Source: Alphaproteobacteria bacterium
GTDB lineage: Bacteria > Pseudomonadota > Alphaproteobacteria > GCA-2731375
Assembly: GCA_021776235.1 (NCBI GenBank)
Contig: JAJFGG010000159.1
Coordinates: 1 to 45,826 of the forward strand
Length of the DNA: 45,826 bases
Direction: 5' to 3'
The notes beneath the pieces are model-generated. The model did no database searches, was not told the origin of the DNA, and worked only from the letters and a program-made list of their open reading frames with translations. Position 1 is the stretch's first letter. The number at the start of each line of letters is the position of its first letter. Below are positions 33,512-42,559 of the stretch, piece by piece. The position numbers and the translations under genes are program-made.

Positions 33512-36298
33512 TCACAGCGGCAACAGTTGATCCGCCGGAATTACGGCGCAGACGGGCTTTTGCATGGTTGCCTTGGCAAGGCTGGCGGAATGCCGGTTTG
33601 CGCCCCATAGGTCTTCACCGTCCATCGGCGCGGGGATCGTATCCGCGAAATCGACATAGCCGGATGCAGTCGGCTCCACATGGGACCAGGAGATGTCATC
33701 CCAACTATCGAGGCCCGCAGCCGAATTCAGTGGCGCCTTGTTCAGGCGCTTGTAGCTGAATTCGAAGCTTTCGTTTCTTATGCTCGAGCGCGCCAGGCCT
33801 TTGACCGGAAACGGCGCCTTGACCAGTTGAAAATTCACCTTGCTCCGGCGCGCCGAATAGGACCCGATATCGAGACCGAAACGAGGCCTGCCCATGGGTT
33901 CGAATATCAAAAAATAATACTGATCGAGAAATTCCTTCAGGCTGTCCAGGGACACGTCGAAGCCGTAATAGGCGATATCGTCGCCGATCAGTCCGCTAAA
34001 GGCTTGCGGCAGGAAAATGCCGGGGTCTTTCTGTTGCTCTTCGCCGGGCATCTCCCAGTCATTTCCCGACGCCACCGTTTGCCGGTTTAAGACCATCGAA
34101 AACCCGGGATACCGCCTGACCAGGTCTCCGCGAATGATCAACACCAAGGCGGGATCATCGGTTCGCCGATAGTGCCGGCCAAGACGTCCGGTCCAGCGGT
34201 GAATGTCGCTGATGTCATCTTTGCTTTTGTCATTCTCCGGGTGGCCCTGGTCCCAAAAGCGGGGCAGAACGGTCGCGCGCATGTCACCCGGGAACTCCCG
34301 CCAGCGCAGTTCCCGGTTCATCTCATGATTTGCGCCCAACATGACACTTTCGATGAAAGCCTTGTTTTCCTCCGCCAAAGCGACCGAATTGTAGGGGATA
34401 TCTCCGGCATTCGGTAATATGGCGTCCGGGTTCTCCTTACACAATATATCGGCCAGGGGATCCGGGATCCTCGGCCCACGCAGAATATCGTCGAGAGAAT
34501 TCTTCTCCGAAGCGGGCAGCATTTTGAACAAATGCTGTCCCTTGAGCCGGGCCAGCTTGGAAAGTTTATCGCCAATCTCGGCGACGTATTCGCCTGCGTC
34601 GAGTTTGCCAACCTCCAGGGCTTTCCCGCCAACCGGCCGCTTGTTCGGAACCAGGCTATCATCCCCGACAACCCGGTCAGCGGCAAGAATGTTTGCGAAC
34701 AACGTGACGCGGGAAGCGGCGAAGGCGTCCGATTTCCTGCCGCGGCTGGCAAAACCATAATTCCATGCTTTTACCCCCGGCGTACCGGGCAGGCGCAGAA
34801 GTTTACCGGTCACTTTTCCAACCCCGCTTTGCTTGGCGGCCCGCTTCGAGGCCAGGCGCCGCATCGAGCGCACCATGTAGCCACCGGGCATGCCCTTGTT
34901 TTCCATGTCTCCGAGGATACTTTTGCCACCGACCTGCAATCCACCCAACAAAGACTGGCTCAACACCAGGGCGACGTCGTTGGGCAATTTCCGGAAATGC
35001 TTGTTCATCATGCGGTTCGACAGCGTATCGGCCAGTTTCAGCCGACCGCGCAAACGGTTCGCACGGATGATATCACCTACCTGGGCCCAGCTTTTCTTCA
35101 TGAAAAGCTCCTGGCGCCCCTGCACCAGCCGGGTTCCGTCGCCGGCGCCAAAGCGGAACCGGAGGTCCAGGTTGACGGCGTTCAACCACGCCTTGGCGCC
35201 CCTGTGCCGGTTTTCAATTTTGTCGGCTTTGACAAAACGCCAGCCATATGGCGGCAGGGCGACAAGGGGATCCTCCTTGTCCGGGCCGTCCGACTCCGGG
35301 AGGATTTGGCTCCCAATTACATTGTTCAAGGATTGCGCCAGATTATCGGTCAGTTGCTGTTGCTGGATAATTCTGGGTACCGGCCTGTCGCCGGGCTGGC
35401 GCAAGGCGCCTTCGGCCAGGAATGACTCGCCAGGTTCGTCGTAGCCATCATAATAGCCGGGCCGTCCGCTGAAGATGACCGTCTTGCCGCCGACAGCCAC
35501 CGCGTCTTCATCAGGCAGCGAGATCCGGCGGACCAGATGTTCAAAATCCTCGGTGGCCCGCGTCGTGATCCGGGACCGCCAGTAGATGGGAAGGACCAGA
35601 TCGGAGCCGCCGTCGTCCTGCCAGGCCAGCTTGTCCCAGGGCGACACATTTGCCTCTTCGCCGAGTCCACGCAACCGGCCGGCCTCGAAGGTCGGAACCA
35701 GGAAGAGAAAATAAACCGAACTTTCCTCCAGTTTTCGCGGGCACAGCAAACGCGAATGATGGCTATCGGGCCGGGTTTGCAGAAGCGTGTCCAGCGGCGT
35801 ATCCCCCACCCGTTTGATATGAGCATGGGCAAAAGCCCAGCTTTGCTCAAGTTCGGGCAGGCTGGCGGCTGGCGTCGAAACGACAATCCGCGGCAGGGGC
35901 CCGGCGCCCCGCGCGGCGAAATCAAACTCATCCGCTTTCAGCGCAATCAGGACCAGCCACGGTTTCACCCGGCTGCCGTTGCCTGTGTCCAGACTCAGGC
36001 GCCAGGGAAAATCGACATCAAAAAACTCCACATAGGGAAAATAGTTGGGCTCGACACCGACGCTGCTTTGCGTCGGTTCGACCCGGGCAATGGCATCGGG
36101 GACCAGGCTGATGACATCGCCGGCGCCATAAATTTCGTTCTCCAGCCTGATCGGCAAACGGGCATCGGAAATCCTGGCGCCATTACCTTCCACGCCGATG
36201 TCAATGGGGATCACCCGGCGCTGGACTCCGGCCTCGCCTGGCGCGCGGCTGCCGGCGACAAGGGCGCTTTTGACTTGCGGCAAAAACGTGTAACTCAT
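33512..36298 (-). CDS. Cassette protein C (928 aa, uncharacterised)
   Basis: Start taken at ATG 36296-36298 because AAGGAAAGGG precedes it; a longer frame has no ribosome site. The N-terminus MSYTFLPQVKSALVAG is followed by VEPNYFPYVEFFDVDFPWRL (about 80-99), VKPWLVLIALKADEF (about 109-123), LPELEQSWAFAHAHI (about 139-153), FLVPTFEAGRLRGLG and LPIYWRSRI. This string of motifs is one I recall from uncharacterised bacterial proteins, not from any enzyme with known function. No signal or membrane segment. Close spacing to both neighbours shows that it is part of the operon. Confidence 0.82.
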   Translation of the reverse strand: MSYTFLPQVKSALVAGSRAPGEAGVQRRVIPIDIGVEGNGARISDARLPIRLENEIYGAGDVISLVPDAIARVEPTQSSVGVEPNYFPYVEFFDVDFPWRLSLDTGNGSRVKPWLVLIALKADEFDFAARGAGPLPRIVVSTPAASLPELEQSWAFAHAHIKRVGDTPLDTLLQTRPDSHHSRLLCPRKLEESSVYFLFLVPTFEAGRLRGLGEEANVSPWDKLAWQDDGGSDLVLPIYWRSRITTRATEDFEHLVRRISLPDEDAVAVGGKTVIFSGRPGYYDGYDEPGESFLAEGALRQPGDRPVPRIIQQQQLTDNLAQSLNNVIGSQILPESDGPDKEDPLVALPPYGWRFVKADKIENRHRGAKAWLNAVNLDLRFRFGAGDGTRLVQGRQELFMKKSWAQVGDIIRANRLRGRLKLADTLSNRMMNKHFRKLPNDVALVLSQSLLGGLQVGGKSILGDMENKGMPGGYMVRSMRRLASKRAAKQSGVGKVTGKLLRLPGTPGVKAWNYGFASRGRKSDAFAASRVTLFANILAADRVVGDDSLVPNKRPVGGKALEVGKLDAGEYVAEIGDKLSKLARLKGQHLFKMLPASEKNSLDDILRGPRIPDPLADILCKENPDAILPNAGDIPYNSVALAEENKAFIESVMLGANHEMNRELRWREFPGDMRATVLPRFWDQGHPENDKSKDDISDIHRWTGRLGRHYRRTDDPALVLIIRGDLVRRYPGFSMVLNRQTVASGNDWEMPGEEQQKDPGIFLPQAFSGLIGDDIAYYGFDVSLDSLKEFLDQYYFLIFEPMGRPRFGLDIGSYSARRSKVNFQLVKAPFPVKGLARSSIRNESFEFSYKRLNKAPLNSAAGLDSWDDISWSHVEPTASGYVDFADTIPAPMDGEDLWGANRHSASLAKATMQKPVCAVIPADQLLPL

Positions 36299-36344
36299 GA
36301 ATTCCCTTTCCTTGTGCCGTCCTGCGCGAAATGGTTCATGGCTT

Positions 36345-39300
36345 TTATGCGGCCACGTCCTGGTAAAAATAGCTGGGCAACACGGTATTCGTTTCCCCCG
36401 GTCCCCGTTTGAGTCCCGCAAGCCGTTGATCGAATTTGGCCTCGACGCCGGCGGCGACGGGCCGCCGGGCCACGGCCGCGACATCCGCCGCCGCTGATTT
36501 CTTCACCATCCCGCCGATCTGGTTGCCCATCACGGTCGGCGCATCCTGAACCAGATCGGAGGCAATATCCGCGACGGAACCGACAAAGTGCGTGTTCAAG
36601 ATCTCAACCGGGTCGGTGAGTTCAGGGTGCAGCCAGGCCGCGCCTGGTTCACGGGCCACTGCGGCGAAATTCCTGTTCATCCAGCGGTCCGCGACACCAG
36701 GCCCCAGGACAGCGAGGGAGATGGACGCCGTTTCCTCGTCATCATCGCCCAGGGGGATGATTTCATACTCGAAGTCCCCGGACACCGCGTCGTCGGCATC
36801 ATATTTCCAATTGCCGCCGCCATGGATTTCAACACCGCCCTTGTAGGAACGGGTCACTTCGCCGCGTAGTTTCTCATCCTCGCTGAGATCGAAATACTGC
36901 CCGCGCACGAACTCCAACTCTAAATCCGTTGCCTCCAGGGCCGCGCCGCCATGGTCTTCGAAGATCAAATCGAAGGTATCGTAGGGGCCGGTGATCTGTG
37001 CTTCGCCAAGTTTTTGCAGGGCGGTATTCAACGGCAAGGCCCGCTGCACGAACCGCAGACCGCTGACCGGATCGATCGGCGTTGCCTCGTCCGCCCCGCT
37101 GGCCGCGAAACTGACCCCGGTTTGCAGATAGGCGGTGTCGACCGCTTCCATTTCCGCCGTCCGGCCAAGGGTATCCAGCAACATGGTCAGCGGGTTGGCC
37201 GTTAACGTGTCTTCCGACTTCTTGCCGCCCCAGCGGTGGGTGATGCCGATTTTAACATCTAAGCCGAAGACCGTGATCCAGACCTTGCCGCTGATATAAT
37301 AGGAATTGGGGCCGGTCAGCTTCAAATCCGCATTTATGCCGCATTCCACCGAACCGTCGATAAGAAGCTCCAAGCCGGCGTACAGATGCACGTCAAACCG
37401 GAAGGGGTTGAAATATATCAGGGCATCAAAGCCGGCCCAGCCCTTGGCCGCGACCTGCCCCAGAAGGAATATCTCCGGCCCCTTGGCATAAATGGTCAGG
37501 TTCGCGCCCATTTGGAACGAATTGGCGGTCACCGCCTGATAGGCCGTGATCGTAACCTGCGGATTGTTGGAACCGAAATTGATGCTCATCCGCTGCAGGG
37601 ACAGAACATTGGCGGGGGCATCGAAGGCGGGGTGGAAACCGCCGAAAGAAACGACGTTGTAGATATCGGGGCCCCAGCCGGTACGCATCGCCATTTCGCC
37701 GCTGACCGGCCAGGTCAGAATGGTTGAATGGGTCAAAGCGGCGTCAAAGGATACCCGGCCATAGGTAAAGTCGATAACCCCGAGAAAATCCAGATTAAGC
37801 GCAATGATGGCCTTGTTCGGGTTGGGCAGGTTTAACCCGACCGCACCGAGGATAACCAAGCGCTTTTCTTCGCCGAGTTCGAGAATGACGGCGATTTTTC
37901 CTTCGATCAGCGGCACGCCCGTGCCCCAGGCCAGTTTGGCGGCCGGGCCGAACAGGTACTGTCCCTGGCGGGCGGGAAATACCGTGTCCAGGGTATTCAG
38001 GATCAGGCTGGCGTCTTCAATCGGCGCAGGGGGAAACAGAATGGTGTTGAGATTGCCGGCATAGAGCGCGTCGCGCAGGGCTTCCACGTCCGCCGTCCGG
38101 TGGACGCCGATGATGCCGCCCAGCCCGGTTAGAATAAAGCCATAGCCAAGCTGGACCTCGAACTCGCCGAAGATGGAGACGAGAAAGGAAAACCCCTCGG
38201 CGCCATCGGGCATTTTCGTGGTCAGAATGCCGAACGCGCTGAGCCCGAAGGTCTGGAACTTCAGCGACAGGGCGCCGCGGTAGCCATCGTCGGTTTTGAA
38301 CAGGGCGCCGCCGCCGGTGATGATGTCCGAGGTCAGGGCCGCGGCATAGCCGGTGGGCAGTCGAAGGCCCACATCGATATCATAATTGCCCAGCAGGCCG
38401 CTTTCCGCTTCCTCCAGCGAAAGATTGATGCCAAGGCCCTCGGCGCCAAGGAACAGCGGCCCAATGGTCAGATCCCCATTGACCCAGGCGGACAGGGTCG
38501 TGGCATCGGCAAAACCAACTTCGATGCCAAGGCGGTGGATGCGCAGGACATCGGCGAAATTCAATTGCAGCGGAATTTCGACCCCCAGGGTGCCGCCGCT
38601 TTCAAAATAAATGCCTTTGCCCAGGCGCCAGCCAAGCAACAGGTCGCCGGCACTGACGACGACGTCATCGGACAACACCGAACTCAATAGCCCGTCCTCG
38701 CCGGGACTGATGATCAGGGACAGCCCCTCGGCGCCGCCGGCGATGTAAAAATCCCTGTCGTCCGGCGACGTGCCGATGCTGCCGCCAAGGGACAGCAACA
38801 GCGCCTCGGCCTGCAGGCGGGTTGCATCCGCCGCGCCAAACAGGATGATGCTGTCCTCGCCGTCCGCCGCGGCACGCTGCAATTCCAGATCGACGCTGAC
38901 CTCGCCGGTGATCCCGTTATGGACGGCCAGGCCGTTTGGAAAAAGCTTGAAGCCGAATCCACCTTCCAGGCCGCCCGCGCTTGTTACGTTGAGCGTTGTG
39001 CTGTCGCCCACAAGGAACGTGCTGTCGATGGCGCCCTGCAGGTACGGGATCAGGGCCAGGCCCTTTTGACCAGCGGTCTCGGCCGGCAAACCCATGACGC
39101 CAACCGAACCCCGTGGCGCATTGTCGGTCAAACTCGGCAGATAGCGCCCCAGACGAAAGACCGGCAGTTCATACAGGGTCGGGGGTGGATCGGGAAAATC
39201 CGAATCCGATGGCGGGTCCGGCAAATCCAGATAGGACGCCATCATATTGCGCGGCATGGGCCGGGCGAAGGAAATCAGGCCAAGATGGTCGAAAACATCC

Positions 39301-39905
39301 CCCAGCCGGCTTAACAGGGTCGCCGAATCAAAATCTTCGCCGCCCCATTTATAGTAAGTCCGCGCCCATTGCCCCGAGTCCCTGAACAAATCGCCGAGCG
39401 CGGCCCAGTTGAAGCGGTAAATCAGGTAGCTTCTGCCGCGGTCGGCGGCGGCATGAGGCTCCAACTCGATCACCGCCAGCAAATGCAGCAGCTTCAGGAG
39501 GCCCGGACTGCGGCGGCGCAAATACCCATAGAGCATGTTGTCCAGCAGATCCTGGAACAGTTGCCCGGGCGCGCCCGTGGCTTCGGTGACGACGGCGCTC
39601 AGATGCCCTGGCACCTGCGCAAGGGCGGCGGTCATTTCCGCCGTGCGGTTCATGAACGACACCACGTCTGACAGTTCCGGCTCGCCTGCATCGAACAGGG
39701 TGCCGGCGTCTTCGATCAAGGTATTGATGTCGCCGCCCAGCCCGGAAATGCCGTTGGGCATGGCAGCGCCCGGCGCCAGTTCGAAGCCAAGCTCATTTAC
39801 CAGATCTTCGAACGCGTTTAGCGAGCTGAAAGCATTGGTCAAGGGATAGAGGAAGGAAAGAGCTTCTCTCAGAACGAATTGATAGCTGCTGGACACGAAA
39901 TCCAT
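36345..39905 (-). CDS. Cassette protein D (about 1186 aa, DUF6603-like, beta-rich)
   Basis: First gene of the operon. ATG 39903-39905 is preferred; an in-frame GTG lies two codons upstream and neither has a strong ribosome site. The middle holds GLGGIIGVHRTADVEALRD (about 620-640) and NLNTILFPPAPIEDASL, features I associate with DUF6603 proteins. From about 250 to 920 it is mostly short beta-strands separated by Gly-rich turns (LEGGFGFKLFPNGLAVHNG; GYRGALSLKFQTFGLSAFG), suggesting a large repetitive beta structure. The C-terminal 50 residues are Ala/Lys-rich. Function of the family is not established as far as I know. Confidence 0.82.
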   Translation of the reverse strand: MDFVSSSYQFVLREALSFLYPLTNAFSSLNAFEDLVNELGFELAPGAAMPNGISGLGGDINTLIEDAGTLFDAGEPELSDVVSFMNRTAEMTAALAQVPGHLSAVVTEATGAPGQLFQDLLDNMLYGYLRRRSPGLLKLLHLLAVIELEPHAAADRGRSYLIYRFNWAALGDLFRDSGQWARTYYKWGGEDFDSATLLSRLGDVFDHLGLISFARPMPRNMMASYLDLPDPPSDSDFPDPPPTLYELPVFRLGRYLPSLTDNAPRGSVGVMGLPAETAGQKGLALIPYLQGAIDSTFLVGDSTTLNVTSAGGLEGGFGFKLFPNGLAVHNGITGEVSVDLELQRAAADGEDSIILFGAADATRLQAEALLLSLGGSIGTSPDDRDFYIAGGAEGLSLIISPGEDGLLSSVLSDDVVVSAGDLLLGWRLGKGIYFESGGTLGVEIPLQLNFADVLRIHRLGIEVGFADATTLSAWVNGDLTIGPLFLGAEGLGINLSLEEAESGLLGNYDIDVGLRLPTGYAAALTSDIITGGGALFKTDDGYRGALSLKFQTFGLSAFGILTTKMPDGAEGFSFLVSIFGEFEVQLGYGFILTGLGGIIGVHRTADVEALRDALYAGNLNTILFPPAPIEDASLILNTLDTVFPARQGQYLFGPAAKLAWGTGVPLIEGKIAVILELGEEKRLVILGAVGLNLPNPNKAIIALNLDFLGVIDFTYGRVSFDAALTHSTILTWPVSGEMAMRTGWGPDIYNVVSFGGFHPAFDAPANVLSLQRMSINFGSNNPQVTITAYQAVTANSFQMGANLTIYAKGPEIFLLGQVAAKGWAGFDALIYFNPFRFDVHLYAGLELLIDGSVECGINADLKLTGPNSYYISGKVWITVFGLDVKIGITHRWGGKKSEDTLTANPLTMLLDTLGRTAEMEAVDTAYLQTGVSFAASGADEATPIDPVSGLRFVQRALPLNTALQKLGEAQITGPYDTFDLIFEDHGGAALEATDLELEFVRGQYFDLSEDEKLRGEVTRSYKGGVEIHGGGNWKYDADDAVSGDFEYEIIPLGDDDEETASISLAVLGPGVADRWMNRNFAAVAREPGAAWLHPELTDPVEILNTHFVGSVADIASDLVQDAPTVMGNQIGGMVKKSAAADVAAVARRPVAAGVEAKFDQRLAGLKRGPGETNTVLPSYFYQDVAA

Positions 39906-39911
39906 CCCCAC

Positions 39912-40117
39912 GGAGAAGGCAGTTCAACTACAAATAATGTTTTTATTTCGTCTATTTCAACTTTGACAGCATCCGCATTTCGATGCAACTATCATAAAGT
40001 GTGATTTTGATTTTTCTCTTATAAGTTATCGCTCGCTGCCATTTTGCGCAGACGGGTCAATAAGAGCGCACAGCCGGTCCGATTCCCAAGACCAGGGACA
40101 GAGCGTAGACGGGACAC
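39912..40117. promoter_or_regulatory. AT-rich divergent promoter region of the cassette
   Basis: 206 bases, clearly more AT-rich than the surrounding genes, between protein D and the quinoprotein oxidase. On the plus strand TTGACA (39963-39968) is followed by the inverted repeat GCATC...GATGC (39969-39986) and TATCAT (39990-39995). That spacing is 21 bases, longer than usual, so a bound activator may be needed. On the minus strand TTGAAA with a weak CATTAT -10 could serve protein D. One regulator could set both directions. Confidence 0.45.
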
Positions 40118-41875
40118 ATGGCGCGAACGAAAGAATATCACATTCATCCGGCGGTGGGCGTGGCCCGCATGGGAAACAGCACCAAAGGCGTTCAGCTCGC
40201 ACCCGAGGTGCCTTGGGGCGCGGCGCTTGGTGAGTATTATGACGGCGGCATCTCGCATCTGGCCGAAACCGATGTCGCACAAAAAGCCGCGCAATTTCGC
40301 GGCAGCGAAGGCGGCATCCGGCGCAGCGCCGCCCGTTTTCGCATTTTCGAGTATTCCTATGAAGAGACTTTTAACCTGGGGGATTTTGACTTTTCGGATT
40401 ATGGCTACAGTAAATCCAAAATTGAAGTGAAGGAGGTCACCACCGCGGAGTTCGAGATCGAATGGGAGCTGACCCTTTGCAACAAAAAGAATAATGACCT
40501 TGACCCTAACAGCGTGAGCAAAACCTTGACCGCGACGGGAAGCGCCCCGACCGGAACGGAAATCTTCAAACAGGGCGATCGCCTGATGTTGGGCGAAGCA
40601 CTGGTCGAGGCGGACGGTCAATTGGTTCTAATCGGCAGCCGCGGCAATGTGCAAACCTTTGACGCGGGCAACGGGAACCCAAAAAAATTGGCCTTGGATG
40701 CGAATGGCGCCCCCACGAATGACAACATGTCCGGGAGCGTTTCCGAAGAGTCCATGTGGACGCCCTTCGTCGAAGATGATGCGGCGGACGGTCCTGTGAA
40801 GGCGACAATCAAACTCAAGGGCGGCACGGAAGAATTTACCGCGGCGGCCTGGTCGGTGGTTGCCCTGCCCCGTTTCGGCGGCGACATCATACCCATTGTG
40901 TCATTGTACGATCTGGCCCTTAGCCATGCGCTCGACGGGGTGCCGCCGGCAGCTGGCTCGGGTCTTCATGACACCTCGTTTACCCGTCACATCTATCCCA
41001 TTTTCAAATCCCTGGCGCAGATGGCCGAAGTGCACGGCGAACAGAAAAAAACCGGGGCCGGTTCGGCGATGCGGAAGCATGGACGGACGGGAAGCTTTTA
41101 TTATTTCGCCAATGCGCTCATGACCACGTTGAGCGACAACACCCTGCCGCAAACAACCCGGCAACCCTACTTCGACCGTCTGGCGCTTCCCGATACGCAA
41201 CTTTCATCGGACACCTACCCGAATTACACACAGATTCCCGGTGGAGTCCCGAACGCGGAACTGCCCACTCCGTCCACGCAAGACATGCCGTACTTGCGGG
41301 CGCTGCCGCTCATGCGGCTGCAATACAAGCATATGGAGAACTGGCTTCAGGGAAACTTCCTCAACGATTGGACCGGGCACCCAGGCCCAGGCGGCGGTCT
41401 CGGAACCGTTGCCGTCAAGGATCAACCCCAACTCATGGACCAGGCCCACATGCAGCATGTCTGCGGCGGCTCCTTTTATCCCGGGATCGAGGTAGGCCGC
41501 GCGGCGTGGGATCCCAACCTTTGGACCGCGATTACCGGCCTTACCGACCACCCCCTGGTTCGCCTGAGCCCTGGATGGACGACCGGCAATATGGCTGCCG
41601 GCGACTTGACCGGGAGTCTGGCGGTGCCCTGGCAGGTGGATTTTGTCGACTGTGAAGACAGTTTTTGGCCGGCCTCCCGGCCGGGGATCGCCTCGGCCGA
41701 CGGGACCAATTTTTACCGATGGATGGAATTCCCTAGCGGCGGCGGCGTCAAATACCTAAGCAGAGCGGATTTTGTGCGTGACTGGCGCAAGATGGGAACC
41801 ATGGTTTGGGACAACGCGAGCCATGCAGCGAGAGAGGTGGAGAGGACCTTGGGGCCGGGCAGTCCGGCGCCTTGA
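40118..41875 (+). CDS. LodA/GoxA-family cysteine tryptophylquinone oxidase
   Basis: 585 residues. Family signatures: IHPAVGVARMGNS (about 8-20), IRRSAARFRIFEYSYEE (about 68-84), MQHVCGGSFYPGIE (about 445-458) and AVPWQVDFVDCEDSFWPASRP (about 502-522). In LodA the cofactor forms from Cys516 and Trp581; the corresponding residues here are most likely Cys449 and Trp505. Such enzymes oxidise amino acids (for example L-lysine at the epsilon-amine, or glycine) and give H2O2, with antimicrobial effect in some hosts. The usual partner LodB flavoprotein, needed to make the quinone, is not in this window. No signal peptide. Divergent from the four-gene cassette. Confidence 0.9.
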   Translation: MARTKEYHIHPAVGVARMGNSTKGVQLAPEVPWGAALGEYYDGGISHLAETDVAQKAAQFRGSEGGIRRSAARFRIFEYSYEETFNLGDFDFSDYGYSKSKIEVKEVTTAEFEIEWELTLCNKKNNDLDPNSVSKTLTATGSAPTGTEIFKQGDRLMLGEALVEADGQLVLIGSRGNVQTFDAGNGNPKKLALDANGAPTNDNMSGSVSEESMWTPFVEDDAADGPVKATIKLKGGTEEFTAAAWSVVALPRFGGDIIPIVSLYDLALSHALDGVPPAAGSGLHDTSFTRHIYPIFKSLAQMAEVHGEQKKTGAGSAMRKHGRTGSFYYFANALMTTLSDNTLPQTTRQPYFDRLALPDTQLSSDTYPNYTQIPGGVPNAELPTPSTQDMPYLRALPLMRLQYKHMENWLQGNFLNDWTGHPGPGGGLGTVAVKDQPQLMDQAHMQHVCGGSFYPGIEVGRAAWDPNLWTAITGLTDHPLVRLSPGWTTGNMAAGDLTGSLAVPWQVDFVDCEDSFWPASRPGIASADGTNFYRWMEFPSGGGVKYLSRADFVRDWRKMGTMVWDNASHAAREVERTLGPGSPAP

Positions 41876-42559
41876 ATTTGTCTGCCGCGGCAACTGATCC
41901 TGGTGCATTCGCCGTGTTCATCGCTGGGTCGGGACAGGCCGCCGCCACAGATTAAATAGATAGGGCGTATTCGCGACAGTTAGGTATTGCGTTCCCTATC
42001 TTTCGTCCACTTGTCTTCCGGCCCCGCCGGTTAGCGAATGAGGCTAAGGATCGAAAACGGGTCACTCATCACGAGGCGGTCGATTGAAGAAACAGCCGCC
42101 TCGTCGCGGGTACCCCGGGCGAGGCCCTCTTTGTCATTGCTTTCTGCTCGTCCAGGATCCCTGGTTTCGACGGGCGCGGTAGCCCCGCGAACCGGGGACA
42201 GACATGCCAGATCACATTCATTGTCATTCCTGAAGGCGCAGGCATCGACCTCAATTCGGGTCGGAATGAAAAACCTGTTTGCAACCCGGAAGGTCACGGA
42301 CGTCCATGCGCCGTTTCGGGCACAGAAGACCATTTCATCGGTTTGCCGGTGGTTCGGCTTCATCTGGGGAGCGGGGTTTCGCCGGGCAGATCCTCGCATG
42401 GCGGTCATTCCTTTTCAGACTGGCGTCGTGCCCGCCTGCGGGCGGGAAACACGAACCCAACCCTGAGAGGTTACCCCGAAGGAAACCTTTCCGCATTGCG
42501 ATAGATCAATGGCGAATATCGGGGCGCCGGGCTCCCATAGAGCATTTTGGGGCCTTTTT
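41876..42559. other. 684-bp gap: no supported gene; short palindromes
   Basis: Frames in this stretch have repetitive, Arg/Ser-rich products and no start sites worth trusting. Two short palindromic stretches look like extragenic repeat remnants: CCAGGATCCCTGG (about 42150-42162) and CCCGCCTGCGGGCGGG (42431-42446). It separates the oxidase gene from the luciferase-like gene and may mark the right edge of the cassette. Confidence 0.5.

Noticed and set aside
28903-33610. Long frames on the opposite strand of cassette protein B (for example 32756-33610)
   Set aside because: Shadow frames of a GC-rich gene; protein B is continuous, has proper start sites and spacing, and its product has conserved-looking motifs.
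27496-39905. Phage tail or contractile injection system reading of the giant operon
   Set aside because: No sheath, tube, baseplate, spike, ATPase or lysis genes are adjacent, and no motif of those proteins was seen in the four products.
42031-42466. Overlapping frames of 125 and 142 residues in the gap after the oxidase gene
   Set aside because: Arg/Ser-rich, low-information products on both strands, no ribosome sites, no motif; typical of non-coding GC-rich DNA.
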